Source of the DNA: Kitasatospora sp. A2-31
Lineage (GTDB): Bacteria; Actinomycetota; Actinomycetes; Streptomycetales; Streptomycetaceae
Assembly: GCF_022288725.1 (NCBI RefSeq)
Contig: NZ_JAKNTA010000010.1
Location: 254,398-318,397 of the forward strand
Length of the DNA: 64,000 bases
Direction: 5' to 3'
Below are positions 56,356 through 63,165 of this stretch, piece after piece. Below the pieces are notes generated by a model. It was not told the DNA's origin, ran no database searches, and saw only the letters and a list, made by a program, of their open reading frames with translations. A program made the position numbers and the translations under genes. Position 1 is the stretch's first letter, and each line of letters opens with the position of its first letter.

Positions 56356-56685
56356 ATGACCAACACCAGGAAGTACCTGATCGCCGCCGGCTTCAGCGCC
56401 GCGCTGGCCGTCCTCTCCGCCGGACCGGCCTTCGCCGCCGACCTCGACACGTCCAGGTACAGCTCCCCCAGGGCCGCCGACCCGCTGGCCTCCGATGCGG
56501 CCGCCATGGCCGCCGCCCTGCTCGACGGCTCCGGGGCCGGCACCGTCTGCATCAACACCGGCAGCGCCACCGCCAGCGGCATAGTCGCCGGCTCCCCGGG
56601 CGTGCTGTCCGGCAACCAGATCCAGATCCCGATCAATCTCCAGCTCAACGTCTGCGGCAACAGCATCTCGCTGCTCGGCGGCTAG
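56356..56685 (+). CDS. Chaplin-like small secreted surface protein
   Basis: Exported protein of 109 aa. Signal peptide YLIAAGFSAALAVLSAGPAFA. The C-terminal half, GIVAGSPGVLSGNQIQIPI then NLQLNVCGNSISLLGG, follows the chaplin pattern SPGVLSGN-x2-Q-x-P-x4-P-x-N-x-CGN. It stops two or three residues after GLLGG-type sequence, so the usual LNPAFGNxC ending with the second Cys is missing; instead a Cys lies earlier (AGTVCINTG). Chaplins assemble into amyloid-like coats on aerial hyphae. This may be a short or divergent member. ATG at 56356; ribosome site weak. Confidence 0.75.
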   Translation: MTNTRKYLIAAGFSAALAVLSAGPAFAADLDTSRYSSPRAADPLASDAAAMAAALLDGSGAGTVCINTGSATASGIVAGSPGVLSGNQIQIPINLQLNVCGNSISLLGG

Positions 56686-56722
56686 GCCCCCCGCCGCCCA
56701 CCCCGAATCCCCTCGTCAGCCG

Positions 56723-56762
56723 AAGGGCTGCGGACCCGGCTCCCCGCCGGTCCGCAGCCCTT
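56723..56762. terminator. Bidirectional 14-bp stem-loop terminator
   Basis: AAGGGCTGCGGACC (56723-56736) pairs with 56749-56762, 12-nt loop, between the convergent chaplin-like and universal stress genes. Confidence 0.8.
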
Positions 56763-56798
56763 CCTCCGTGTTCGCGCCGGGCCCGCGGCGCCGGCCGC

Positions 56799-57311
56799 CT
56801 ACGGCACGACGGTCACCGGCCAGCGGCCCGCCTTGACCAGCCGCACCGCGACCGAGCCGATCAGGCGGTGCCCGGCCCGTTCCGAGGCGCCGACGACCAC
56901 GGCGTCGGCCCGCAGCTCGTCGGCCAGCCGGGCCATGCCCGTGAACGGGTCGCCCTGGACGGTCACGAAGCGCCAGTCCAACCGCCAGACGTCGCTCAGC
57001 CGGCGCTCGGACTCGCGCAGCGCGGCCAGCAGCTCGTCGGCGATCTCCCGGGTGGTCTCGCCGACGGCCGCCCCCGCGAGCGCCGTGGCCGCCCCCAGGA
57101 CGGGCTGGACGTAGGCCACGGCCAGGGTGGCGTTCTGCCGCCGTGCGAGGCCCGCGGCGTAGGCGGTCGCGCGCCAGGAGGCGTCGGAGCCGTCCAGCCC
57201 GGCCAGGATCACCCGGGGCCCGTCCGTCCCGAGCTCGAATCCGGCCGGTGCGGCCGCCGCCTCCGGCTCCTCGGCATCCCCGACGGCCCCTGCATCGCTC
57301 TCGTAGGTCAT
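56799..57311 (-). CDS. Universal stress protein (UspA family)
   Basis: Single-domain USP of 170 aa. The fold starts at RVILAGLDGSDASWRATAYAAGLARRQ (first strand and helix with the conserved D-G-S), continues with LAVAYVQPVLG, and ends ADAVVVGASERAGHRLIGSVAVRLVKAGRWPVTVVP, which carries the G-x-S...G-S-V nucleotide-binding end. An acidic 30-residue head precedes it. USPs of actinobacteria respond to hypoxia and stationary phase. ATG at 57311. No DevR/OsdR-like palindrome was found immediately upstream. Confidence 0.92.
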   Translation of the reverse strand: MTYESDAGAVGDAEEPEAAAAPAGFELGTDGPRVILAGLDGSDASWRATAYAAGLARRQNATLAVAYVQPVLGAATALAGAAVGETTREIADELLAALRESERRLSDVWRLDWRFVTVQGDPFTGMARLADELRADAVVVGASERAGHRLIGSVAVRLVKAGRWPVTVVP

Positions 57312-57790
57312 GGCCCGAGGCTATGCCCGGGCACGCCCCGTGACCGTGCGGGCCACGGCGGGTGAGGGCTGTGGTGCGGGCCACGCCGGGACGGGTGCAC
57401 CACCCCCACGTCGTGCACGGGCCGGTGCAGAAACGTCACCCGGCGTCGACGATGTGCGCGGCCTCACAACCCCATCCGTGTGGCGCGGGCCACTCCACGG
57501 CCGTGTTCGATCTTGAAAAATGGGACATTTGCCTTCAAAGCAGCCCAATCCCTAGATCAATACCTCAGGTAACCACCCCCCGACCAGCCCAAACCTCACA
57601 ATCCTTGAAACCCCCCACCCACCCCCGTAACTTCGAACCCGTTGCACCGAACGACACCGCCCACCAGGCCCCACCGGCCCACGGACGACCCCGGTGCCCC
57701 CACCACGCGAACCGCGCGCGTCCCCGCAACCACACCCCCCGACCGGGCCTGGTTCCGCGCGCCCGCACACCCCTTCCGAAAGGAAACCCC
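57312..57790. other. 479-bp divergent region with C-rich leader of the Rpf-like gene
   Basis: The left part repeats GTGCGGGCCACG (57345 and 57373 region). An AT-rich core at about 57505-57575 is the lowest-GC segment in the window. From about 57572 to 57780 the plus strand is strikingly rich in C and A and poor in G, consistent with an unstructured leader RNA for the gene at 57791. Confidence 0.55.
57529..57558 (+). promoter_or_regulatory. Candidate promoter for the Rpf-like gene
   Basis: TTGCCT (57529-57534), an 18-base spacer and TAGATC (57553-57558) fit a vegetative promoter within the AT-rich core. It would give a leader of about 225 bases. Confidence 0.4.
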
Positions 57791-58180
57791 ATGGCCTTCC
57801 GTAACGAGCCCCCCCCCGCCACCACCGCCACCAAGCGCCGCAACCGCGTCCGCATGGCACTCATGGCCGGGGCCCTCACCGCCCTGCCGGTGGCCGGCCT
57901 CGTCACGGCCAACGCCGCCTCCGCCGCCCCCGCCTCCGTCTGGGACAAGGTCGCCCAGTGCGAAGCCACCGGCAACTGGGCCATCAACACCGGCAACGGC
58001 TTCTACGGCGGCCTCCAGTTCACCTCCAGCACCTGGGCCGCCTTCGGCGGCACCGCCTACGCCCCCCAGGCCCACCAGGCCACCAAGGCCCAGCAGATCG
58101 CCATCGGCGAGAAGGTCCTCGCCGCCCAGGGCCCCGGCGCCTGGCCCGTCTGCTCCGTCAAGGCCGGCCTCACCAAGTAA
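57791..58180 (+). CDS. Rpf-like secreted transglycosylase
   Basis: Exported protein of 129 aa consisting of a signal peptide (MALMAGALTALPVAGLVTANAASA) and a resuscitation-promoting-factor domain. SVWDKVAQCEATGNWAINTGN contains the conserved Cys57-Glu58 with the catalytic Glu, FYGGLQFTSSTWAAFGG is the substrate groove, and Cys121 closes the domain. There is no LysM or other wall-binding module, so it is among the shortest Rpf proteins. Rpf enzymes cleave peptidoglycan and promote spore germination. ATG at 57791 follows GAAAGGAAA. The long C-rich leader suggests control at the RNA level. Confidence 0.92.
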   Translation: MAFRNEPPPATTATKRRNRVRMALMAGALTALPVAGLVTANAASAAPASVWDKVAQCEATGNWAINTGNGFYGGLQFTSSTWAAFGGTAYAPQAHQATKAQQIAIGEKVLAAQGPGAWPVCSVKAGLTK

Positions 58181-58337
58181 CACCCCCAGCCCCCACCCGG
58201 CCCCGCCCCCACCGGCACCCCGACAACGCCGCTGCACCCCCACCCGACCACCACACCGGGCCCGGGAGCAACGGCGTCGCGGCGTTCACGGACACGCCAC
58301 CCGCGCCCGACCCGCGGCCGTACCCGCCGGAGCCTGC

Positions 58338-59033
58338 TCAGCCGAGAGCCGGCCGACCCACTGCCGCGAGCCGCACCGAGGACGCGTCGAAGCCCCGCCC
58401 TATGAGCCGGATCGCCAGCGTGACCTCCCAGGCGAACACCGGCAGTGCCGCCAGCGACCCGGCGGTGGACACCTGCGGGTAGAGCCCGAACAGCACCGCC
58501 ACCGCCGAGGCGCAGATCAGCGAGCCGCCCGCCAGCCCCAGCACAGCGACGGCCCGCGGCACCAGCCGCGAGCGGTACATCAGGTACGCGAGCGCCAGCG
58601 AGTTCGCCCCGAGCACCACGTTCGGCCCGAGCAGGAAGGTCCAGTCGTGCACGGCGACCAGAGCCTGTGCGACGTCGGCCGCCGCGCCGCCCACGTTCTT
58701 CCGCAGCGTGACGACGGCGAGCAGGCTCACGATGCCGACGGCGATCACGGCCGCCTCCAGCAGCCGGCCGCAGACGTACGCGAGCGCCACCGCCTCCTGG
58801 TGCCGCCGCAGCACCGGGTAGAGCGTGACCCCGGTGCCGACCACGGCCAGTAGCAGCACCATCTCGCACAGGGCCCCCGCCGCCACTCGCCCGTCCGGCC
58901 CGCGCCCGGCGACGTACGCGGCGCCGTCGAGCACCGGCCCGTAGAGCAACATCCCTGCTATCGCAGCGACTTCGGTTACCAGGAACAGCACGCCCGCGAC
59001 TACTGCCGTTCTCCTGCCTGCCGACCGCTCCAC
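58338..59033 (-). CDS. DUF4386 membrane protein
   Basis: Protein of 231 aa with six hydrophobic segments (TAVVAGVLFLVTEVAAIAGMLL; GALCEMVLLLAVVGTGVTLYPVL; LLEAAVIAVGIVSLLAVVTL; LGPNVVLGANSLALAYLMY; AVAVLGLAGGSLICASAVAVLFG; LAALPVFAWEVTLAIRLI). Order and motifs (RRTAVVAGVLFLVTEVA, PVLRRHQEAVALAYVCGRLLEA) match DUF4386. GTG at 59033 follows AGAGGGG; a GTG at 59057 is possible but lies against the operator. It is divergent from a TetR gene with two tandem operators between, so it is probably the regulated target. Confidence 0.88.
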   Translation of the reverse strand: MERSAGRRTAVVAGVLFLVTEVAAIAGMLLYGPVLDGAAYVAGRGPDGRVAAGALCEMVLLLAVVGTGVTLYPVLRRHQEAVALAYVCGRLLEAAVIAVGIVSLLAVVTLRKNVGGAAADVAQALVAVHDWTFLLGPNVVLGANSLALAYLMYRSRLVPRAVAVLGLAGGSLICASAVAVLFGLYPQVSTAGSLAALPVFAWEVTLAIRLIGRGFDASSVRLAAVGRPALG

Positions 59034-59061
59034 CGGAATCCCCTCTCTGCAGCCCACCTAG

Positions 59062-59105
59062 GTGTACGGCGTACACTTCGCACAAAGTAGGCGTACGCCG
59101 TACAC
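59062..59105. promoter_or_regulatory. Tandem TetR operators
   Basis: GTGTACGGCGTACAC (59062-59076), a perfect 7-bp inverted repeat around one base, and GCGTACGCCGTACAC (59091-59105), 13 of 15 bases the same, 29 bp apart. They lie between the divergent DUF4386 and TetR genes. Confidence 0.8.
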
Positions 59106-59138
59106 TCGTCAAGTCGACCCGTGGCGGGAGGAGTGGAG

Positions 59139-59906
59139 ATGGCCGAGGGGACGCGCCGTACCCCGCTGAGCAGGGAGCGCGTGCTGCGGGCCGCCGTGGC
59201 GTTCGCCGACGGTCCGGGCGCCGGTGGAACGACGGGCGGCTCGGGCGGCGGCATCGAGGCCCTCAGCATGCGCAAGCTCGCCCAGGAGTTGGGCGTGGTG
59301 CCGATGGCGCTCTACAAGCACGTCGCCGGCAAGGAGGAGCTCCTGGCCGGCATGGTCGACGCCGTCGTCGGCGAGATCGACCCGCCCGCCCCCGGTGCCG
59401 GCTGGAAGGACGTGGTCCGGCAGCGCGTGCTCTCCGCCCGCCGGGTGCTGCGCCGCCACCCCTGGGCGCCGCGCGTGATCGAGTCGCTGCCGGCGCCGAC
59501 ACCCGCGATGCTCGCCCACCTGGACTCGGTGATCGGCACGTTCCGCTCCGGCGGCCTCTCGGCCGATCTGACCCACCATGCGATGCACGCGCTCGGCGGC
59601 CGCGTCCTGGGGTTCTCCCAGGAACTGTTCGACGCCTCCCCGCCCGGCGACACCCCTCCGGGGCAGGCGGCACCGGGGACGGCGGCACCGGCCGCCGAAC
59701 TCGCCGCCCGCTACCCGTACATCGCCGAGATCGCCGCCTCCGCCGTGCACACCGACGGCTCGGTGATCAGCGGCGGCTGCGACGACCAGTTCGAGTTCGA
59801 GTTCGCCCTCGACCTGCTCCTCGACGGCATCGACCGCCTCCACCGGAAGGGCTGGACGTCGGCCGCCCCCCGGGGCAGCCGGTCGACGGCACCGGCGGGC
59901 GGGTAG
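59139..59906 (+). CDS. TetR-family regulator
   Basis: Protein of 255 aa. The N-terminal helix-turn-helix is RERVLRAAVAFAD then a Gly-rich insertion of about 15 residues (GPGAGGTTGGSGGG) and IEALSMRKLAQELGVVPMALYKHVAGKEELLAGMVDAV. The C-terminal domain resembles the TetR_C (tetracycline repressor class) type, with WAPRVIESLPAPTPAMLAHLDSVIGTFRSGG and HALGGRVLGFSQELF. The Gly-rich loop inside the HTH domain is unusual. ATG at 59139 follows GGGAGGAG. It should repress itself and the divergent DUF4386 gene through the two operators. Confidence 0.93.
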   Translation: MAEGTRRTPLSRERVLRAAVAFADGPGAGGTTGGSGGGIEALSMRKLAQELGVVPMALYKHVAGKEELLAGMVDAVVGEIDPPAPGAGWKDVVRQRVLSARRVLRRHPWAPRVIESLPAPTPAMLAHLDSVIGTFRSGGLSADLTHHAMHALGGRVLGFSQELFDASPPGDTPPGQAAPGTAAPAAELAARYPYIAEIAASAVHTDGSVISGGCDDQFEFEFALDLLLDGIDRLHRKGWTSAAPRGSRSTAPAGG

Positions 59907-59925
59907 CCGGTCCACGACTCGACGC

Positions 59926-60279
59926 TCACACGGGCTGCCAGAGCTCCACCCGGTTGCCCGCGGGGTCGGTCACCCAGCCGAACCGACCGACGCCCTCCAT
60001 GTCCTGCGTCTCCTCGGCGACGTCCGCCCCCTTGGCGCGCAACTGCGCGAGCATCGCATCCAGGTCGCGGACCCGGAAGTTGAGCATGGTCTGCTGGGCG
60101 CGGGAGCCGAAGTAGTCGGTCTCGGCCTCGAACGTCGCGAACACCGTCGGCCCGGCCTCCTGGCGCCACAGGCCGTACTCGTCGAAGTCCACGCCGAGGC
60201 AGTCCCGGTACCACGCGCTCAGGGCAGCCGGATCGGCGGCCCGCAGGAAGTACCCACCGATTCCCAGCACACGTTCCAT
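59926..60279 (-). CDS. VOC-superfamily (glyoxalase-like) protein
   Basis: Protein of 117 aa made of two beta-alpha-beta-beta-beta units: GIGGYFLRAADPAALSAWYRDCLGVDFDEYG and LNFRVRDLDAMLAQLRAKGADVAEETQDMEGVGRFGWVTDPAGNRVELWQP. The final N-R-V-E-L-W-x-P with its metal-ligand Glu and the pre-motif D-P-x-G are standard. Substrate cannot be inferred. ATG at 60279 follows AGGATG. It is on the minus strand, convergent with the TetR gene, 19 bases from its stop. Confidence 0.9.
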   Translation of the reverse strand: MERVLGIGGYFLRAADPAALSAWYRDCLGVDFDEYGLWRQEAGPTVFATFEAETDYFGSRAQQTMLNFRVRDLDAMLAQLRAKGADVAEETQDMEGVGRFGWVTDPAGNRVELWQPV

Positions 60280-60348
60280 GCCGTCATCCTGCCAGGAGGG
60301 GGACCGCACGACGCAGCGGCACCGGCGGGGGGGCAGAGACGGCGAGCA

Positions 60349-60379
60349 CCCCCGCCGCTGCACGGTGCAGCGACGGGGG
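60349..60379 (-). terminator. Stem-loop terminator after CBS-domain gene
   Basis: 60349-60362 pairs with 60366-60379 (13 of 14 pairs, one C-A mismatch, 3-nt loop), 53 bases past the CBS-protein stop. Confidence 0.75.
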
Positions 60380-60431
60380 CACACACCGGGGCGTCGGTCC
60401 GAGGCGCACCGATCACCGCATCAGGTGGACG

Positions 60432-60866
60432 TCACCGCATCATGTAGACGCTGTCCATGAATTCGATGATCTGCTGATCCGTCAGGCGCTGGCCGTTGCG
60501 GTGGCCCATGGCGAGGTCGGCCTCGCTGATCATGCCGACCAGGCGGTCGCCGTCGATCACCGGGATGCGGCGGATCTGGTGCTGCTCCATCTTCTTGAGC
60601 ACCGTGTCCATGCTGTCCTCGGCGCGGACGCAGTGGAGGTGGCCGGCCATGTCCATCGCCGTCATGTCGGCCGGGTCCTTGCCCTCGGCGATACATCGGA
60701 TGACGATGTCGCGGTCGGTGATGATGCCCTTCAGCTTCTGGTCGTCGCCGCAGATCGGGAGTGCGCCGACGTTCATGTCGCGCATCATCATGGCGGCTTC
60801 GGCGAGAGTCTGGTCGGCGCCGATGCACTGGGCGCCGGTGTGCATGATGTCTCGGGCAGTGGTCAC
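60432..60866 (-). CDS. Two-CBS-domain protein (Hrp1-like)
   Basis: Protein of 144 aa composed of a single Bateman module. CBS1: ARDIMHTGAQCIGADQTLAEAAMMMRDMNVGALPI; CBS2: HCVRAEDSMDTVLKKMEQHQIRRIPVIDGDRLVGMISEADLA. The linker has IITDRDIVIRCIAEGKDPADMTAMDM, a hallmark of the Hrp1-type hypoxic response proteins and their streptomycete relatives, which bind adenine nucleotides. GTG at 60866 follows AAGGAGT. AT content is a little higher than in the neighbours. Probably stress- or dormancy-related; it is monocistronic. Confidence 0.93.
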   Translation of the reverse strand: MTTARDIMHTGAQCIGADQTLAEAAMMMRDMNVGALPICGDDQKLKGIITDRDIVIRCIAEGKDPADMTAMDMAGHLHCVRAEDSMDTVLKKMEQHQIRRIPVIDGDRLVGMISEADLAMGHRNGQRLTDQQIIEFMDSVYMMR

Positions 60867-61069
60867 TGGGACTCCTTGTCAGGTCTGCCCCCGAGTACCG
60901 GGTGTTCCGGTGCGATCACCATAAGCAACAGTTCCGGCTCCCGCGAGCCGCGGAGCCCGGCGCCGGAGGAGGGGCGGCGGGCCCTGGCGCGGGCGCACAG
61001 GCCGCCGCGCGGGCCGTCAGCCGTACCGCCACCCGTGCCCGCGGCGCGGCGGCGGCCGATACTGGGGGC

Positions 61070-61963
61070 GTGACGCGGAACCTCGCCGATGCCGTCGATG
61101 CCGTCGACGAAGCCGTGCGGGCGCGGCCCGCGACGGCGCTGCGGCCCTACGTGGCCTGGTACTCGGGCTATCGCCAGCGCGGGATCGCACCCGCCGTCCA
61201 CCGCGGGCTGCCGTCGCCCTACCTGACCTTCATCCTCACGCTGGACGAACCGCTCACCGTCGCCGAGCACCCCGATCCGGCGCAGCCGGGCGACGACTAC
61301 GCCACCCTGCTCGGCGGGCTGCACACCCGGCCCGCGCTGATCACGCACGACGGCCGGCAGTCCGGCGTCCAGATCGCGGTCCATCCGCTGGCCGCCCGGG
61401 CGCTGTTCGGCCTGCCGGCCGGCGAACTGGCCGGCCTGGACGTGCCCGCCGAGGCGGTGCTCGGGGCCGCGGGGCGGCGGTTGCAGGAGCGGCTGCGGGA
61501 GGCGGGCGACTGGCCGGCGCGCTTCGCCGCGCTGGACGACGCCCTCCTTCGGGCGGCACGCCCGTCGGGGCGGGTACCGGCGGAGGTGCTCTGGGCCTGG
61601 CAGGCACTGCTGCGCAGCGGCGGGGGGCTGCCGGTGGCCGCGCTGGCGCGGGAGACCGGCTGGAGCGGTCGGCACCTGCAGGGCCGGTTCCGGCGCGAGA
61701 CGGGGCTGGCTCCGAAGGCCGCCGCCCGGGTGATCCGGTTCGATCGCGCGCGGCGTCTGCTCGGCGCTCCCGGACCGGTACCGCGCCTGGCGGAGCTGGC
61801 CGTCCGCTGCGGCTACTTCGACCAGGCGCACCTGGCCCGCGAGTTCCGTGCCCTGGCCGGCTGCGCGCCGAGTGTCTGGCTGGCGGCGGAGGGCGCGGAC
61901 GCGGCGAAGTTCCGAAACGTCCAAGGCGGGGCAGGCGTGCCGGCGCCAGAGTGGGAGCCGTAA
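61070..61963 (+). CDS. AraC-family transcriptional regulator
   Basis: Protein of 297 aa. The N-terminal domain (LRPYVAWYSGYRQRGIAPAVHRGLPSPYLTFILTLDEPL) belongs to the DUF6597-like sensor domain of actinobacterial AraC regulators; GVQIAVHPLAARALFGLPAGEL follows. The C-terminal AraC domain has LPVAALARETGWSGRHLQGRFRRETGLAPKAAARVIRFDRA and LAELAVRCGYFDQAHLAREFRALAGCAP. GTG at 61070 is the start. The VOC gene at 62079 on the same strand, 115 bases away, is a frequent neighbour of such regulators and is the likely target. Confidence 0.92.
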   Translation: MTRNLADAVDAVDEAVRARPATALRPYVAWYSGYRQRGIAPAVHRGLPSPYLTFILTLDEPLTVAEHPDPAQPGDDYATLLGGLHTRPALITHDGRQSGVQIAVHPLAARALFGLPAGELAGLDVPAEAVLGAAGRRLQERLREAGDWPARFAALDDALLRAARPSGRVPAEVLWAWQALLRSGGGLPVAALARETGWSGRHLQGRFRRETGLAPKAAARVIRFDRARRLLGAPGPVPRLAELAVRCGYFDQAHLAREFRALAGCAPSVWLAAEGADAAKFRNVQGGAGVPAPEWEP

Positions 61964-62078
61964 GAGCCGCTCGGCGGCCGTACCGCGGTCGTACCGGCCG
62001 GCAGACCGGAACAGCCCCTGGCCCGGGTCTCACGCCGCCCCTGGCCCGGGCCCCCGCCCCGCTCAGAAGGAGTTCGCC

Positions 62079-62522
62079 ATGGACACCGCCGTTCCCGCTC
62101 CGGACGCCGAGACGCCCCCGCCGCAGGTCTGGCCCAGCCTGCGGGCCCGTGACGCCCGCGCACTGATCCGCTTCCTGGCGGACGCCTTCGGCTTCCAGGA
62201 GGTGGTCGTCTACGGCGAGGGCGACGTCGTCGCGCACGCCGAGCTGGCCTGGCCGGAGGGCGGCGGCGTCATGCTCGGCTCCGACCGGCCCGAACCCGGG
62301 GGCAGCGACGTCTGGCCGGGCCGTCCGGGAGGCTTCACCGCCTACGTGGTCACGGCCGACCCGGACGCGGTGCACGCCCGCGCGGTCGCCGCCGGAGCCC
62401 GGATCACCACGGCGCTGCACGAGACCGACTACGGGTCGCGGGACTTCGCGGCAGCCGATCCCGAGGGCAACCGCTGGTACTTCGGCACCTACCCGGGCTC
62501 GCCGCGGCCCGCGGCCGGCTGA
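62079..62522 (+). CDS. VOC-superfamily (glyoxalase-like) protein
   Basis: Protein of 147 aa: VWPSLRARDARALIRFLADAFGFQEVVVYGEGD opens the first half; TAYVVTADPDAVHARAVAAGARITTALHETDYGSRDFAAADPEGNRWYFGTYPG forms the second. The Y-G-S-R-D-F...D-P-E-G-N-R-W-x-F-G-T-Y ending is typical of the PhnB-like/bleomycin-resistance-like branch. ATG at 62079 follows AGAAGGAG. It lies downstream of an AraC regulator and four bases before the MmcQ/YjbR gene, so the last two are cotranscribed. Substrate unknown. Confidence 0.92.
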   Translation: MDTAVPAPDAETPPPQVWPSLRARDARALIRFLADAFGFQEVVVYGEGDVVAHAELAWPEGGGVMLGSDRPEPGGSDVWPGRPGGFTAYVVTADPDAVHARAVAAGARITTALHETDYGSRDFAAADPEGNRWYFGTYPGSPRPAAG

Positions 62523-62526
62523 GGCC

Positions 62527-62958
62527 GTGGTGTCCCGGCAGGCCGGGTCCGCCGCCGCGGCGGCGGCCGGTGGTCGTCCCTCCGAGCGGCGTCCGTCCCG
62601 CGAGGACCCGGTCGGCGGGAGCGACGCGGTGGAGCGGCTGCGGGCGGTCTGCCTGGCGCTGCCGGCCGTGGAGGAACGTGAGAGTCACGGGGAGCCGACC
62701 TGGTTCGGCGGCACGGGCCGGCGGGCGCGGGTGTTCACCATGCTCGCCGACCACCATCACGACGAACGGCTCGCCTTCTGGTGCCCCGCACCGGCCGGGG
62801 CCCAGGCGGCGCTGATCGCGGAGGACCCGACCCGCTTCTTCCGTCCCCCGTACGTCGGCCACCGCGGCTGGGTCGGCGTCCGCCTGGACGTGGAACCGGT
62901 CGACTGGGCCCGGATCGAGGATCTGGTCACCGACGCCCACGCCCTGGTGACCGGCTGA
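62527..62958 (+). CDS. MmcQ/YjbR-family protein
   Basis: Protein of 143 aa with a low-complexity head (AGSAAAAAAGGRPSERRPSR) and then the DUF419 fold: VERLRAVCLALPAVEERESHGEPTWFGG, VFTMLADHHHDERLAFWCPAP, RFFRPPYVGHRGWVGVRLD and WARIEDLVTDAHALV. The DNA-binding label in databases comes from the CyaY-like fold; function is unproven. The start could be GTG 62527, four bases after the VOC stop, or further downstream, as the head is not conserved-looking. Translationally close to the VOC gene. Confidence 0.88.
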   Translation: MVSRQAGSAAAAAAGGRPSERRPSREDPVGGSDAVERLRAVCLALPAVEERESHGEPTWFGGTGRRARVFTMLADHHHDERLAFWCPAPAGAQAALIAEDPTRFFRPPYVGHRGWVGVRLDVEPVDWARIEDLVTDAHALVTG

Positions 62959-63165
62959 CACGGGGACCGCGGCCCACCCGAGAGCCTGCGGCAACGCGGC
63001 CGCGCCGGACGGGCTGGACGGGCCGGCTGCGCCGGACGGGCCGGAGCCGCCGGACGGGCCGGACACTGCTCGCGCCGCAGCCGGTGCACGGGCAGACTGG
63101 CTGCGCAGGCCCCGCGAGCTCCGGCGCGGGCCGGCGCAGCCCAGCCGCGCGACTCGGAGGCGGCC
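62959..63165. other. Intergenic region with GCCGGACGGGCC repeats
   Basis: The 12-base word GCCGGACGGGCC and close variants recur four times at about 63006-63062. No gene was seen. Confidence 0.5.

Noticed and set aside
57312..57790. ydaO/c-di-AMP riboswitch upstream of the Rpf-like gene
   Set aside because: Expected from related rpf genes, but I could not identify its conserved elements; only a C-rich leader is visible.
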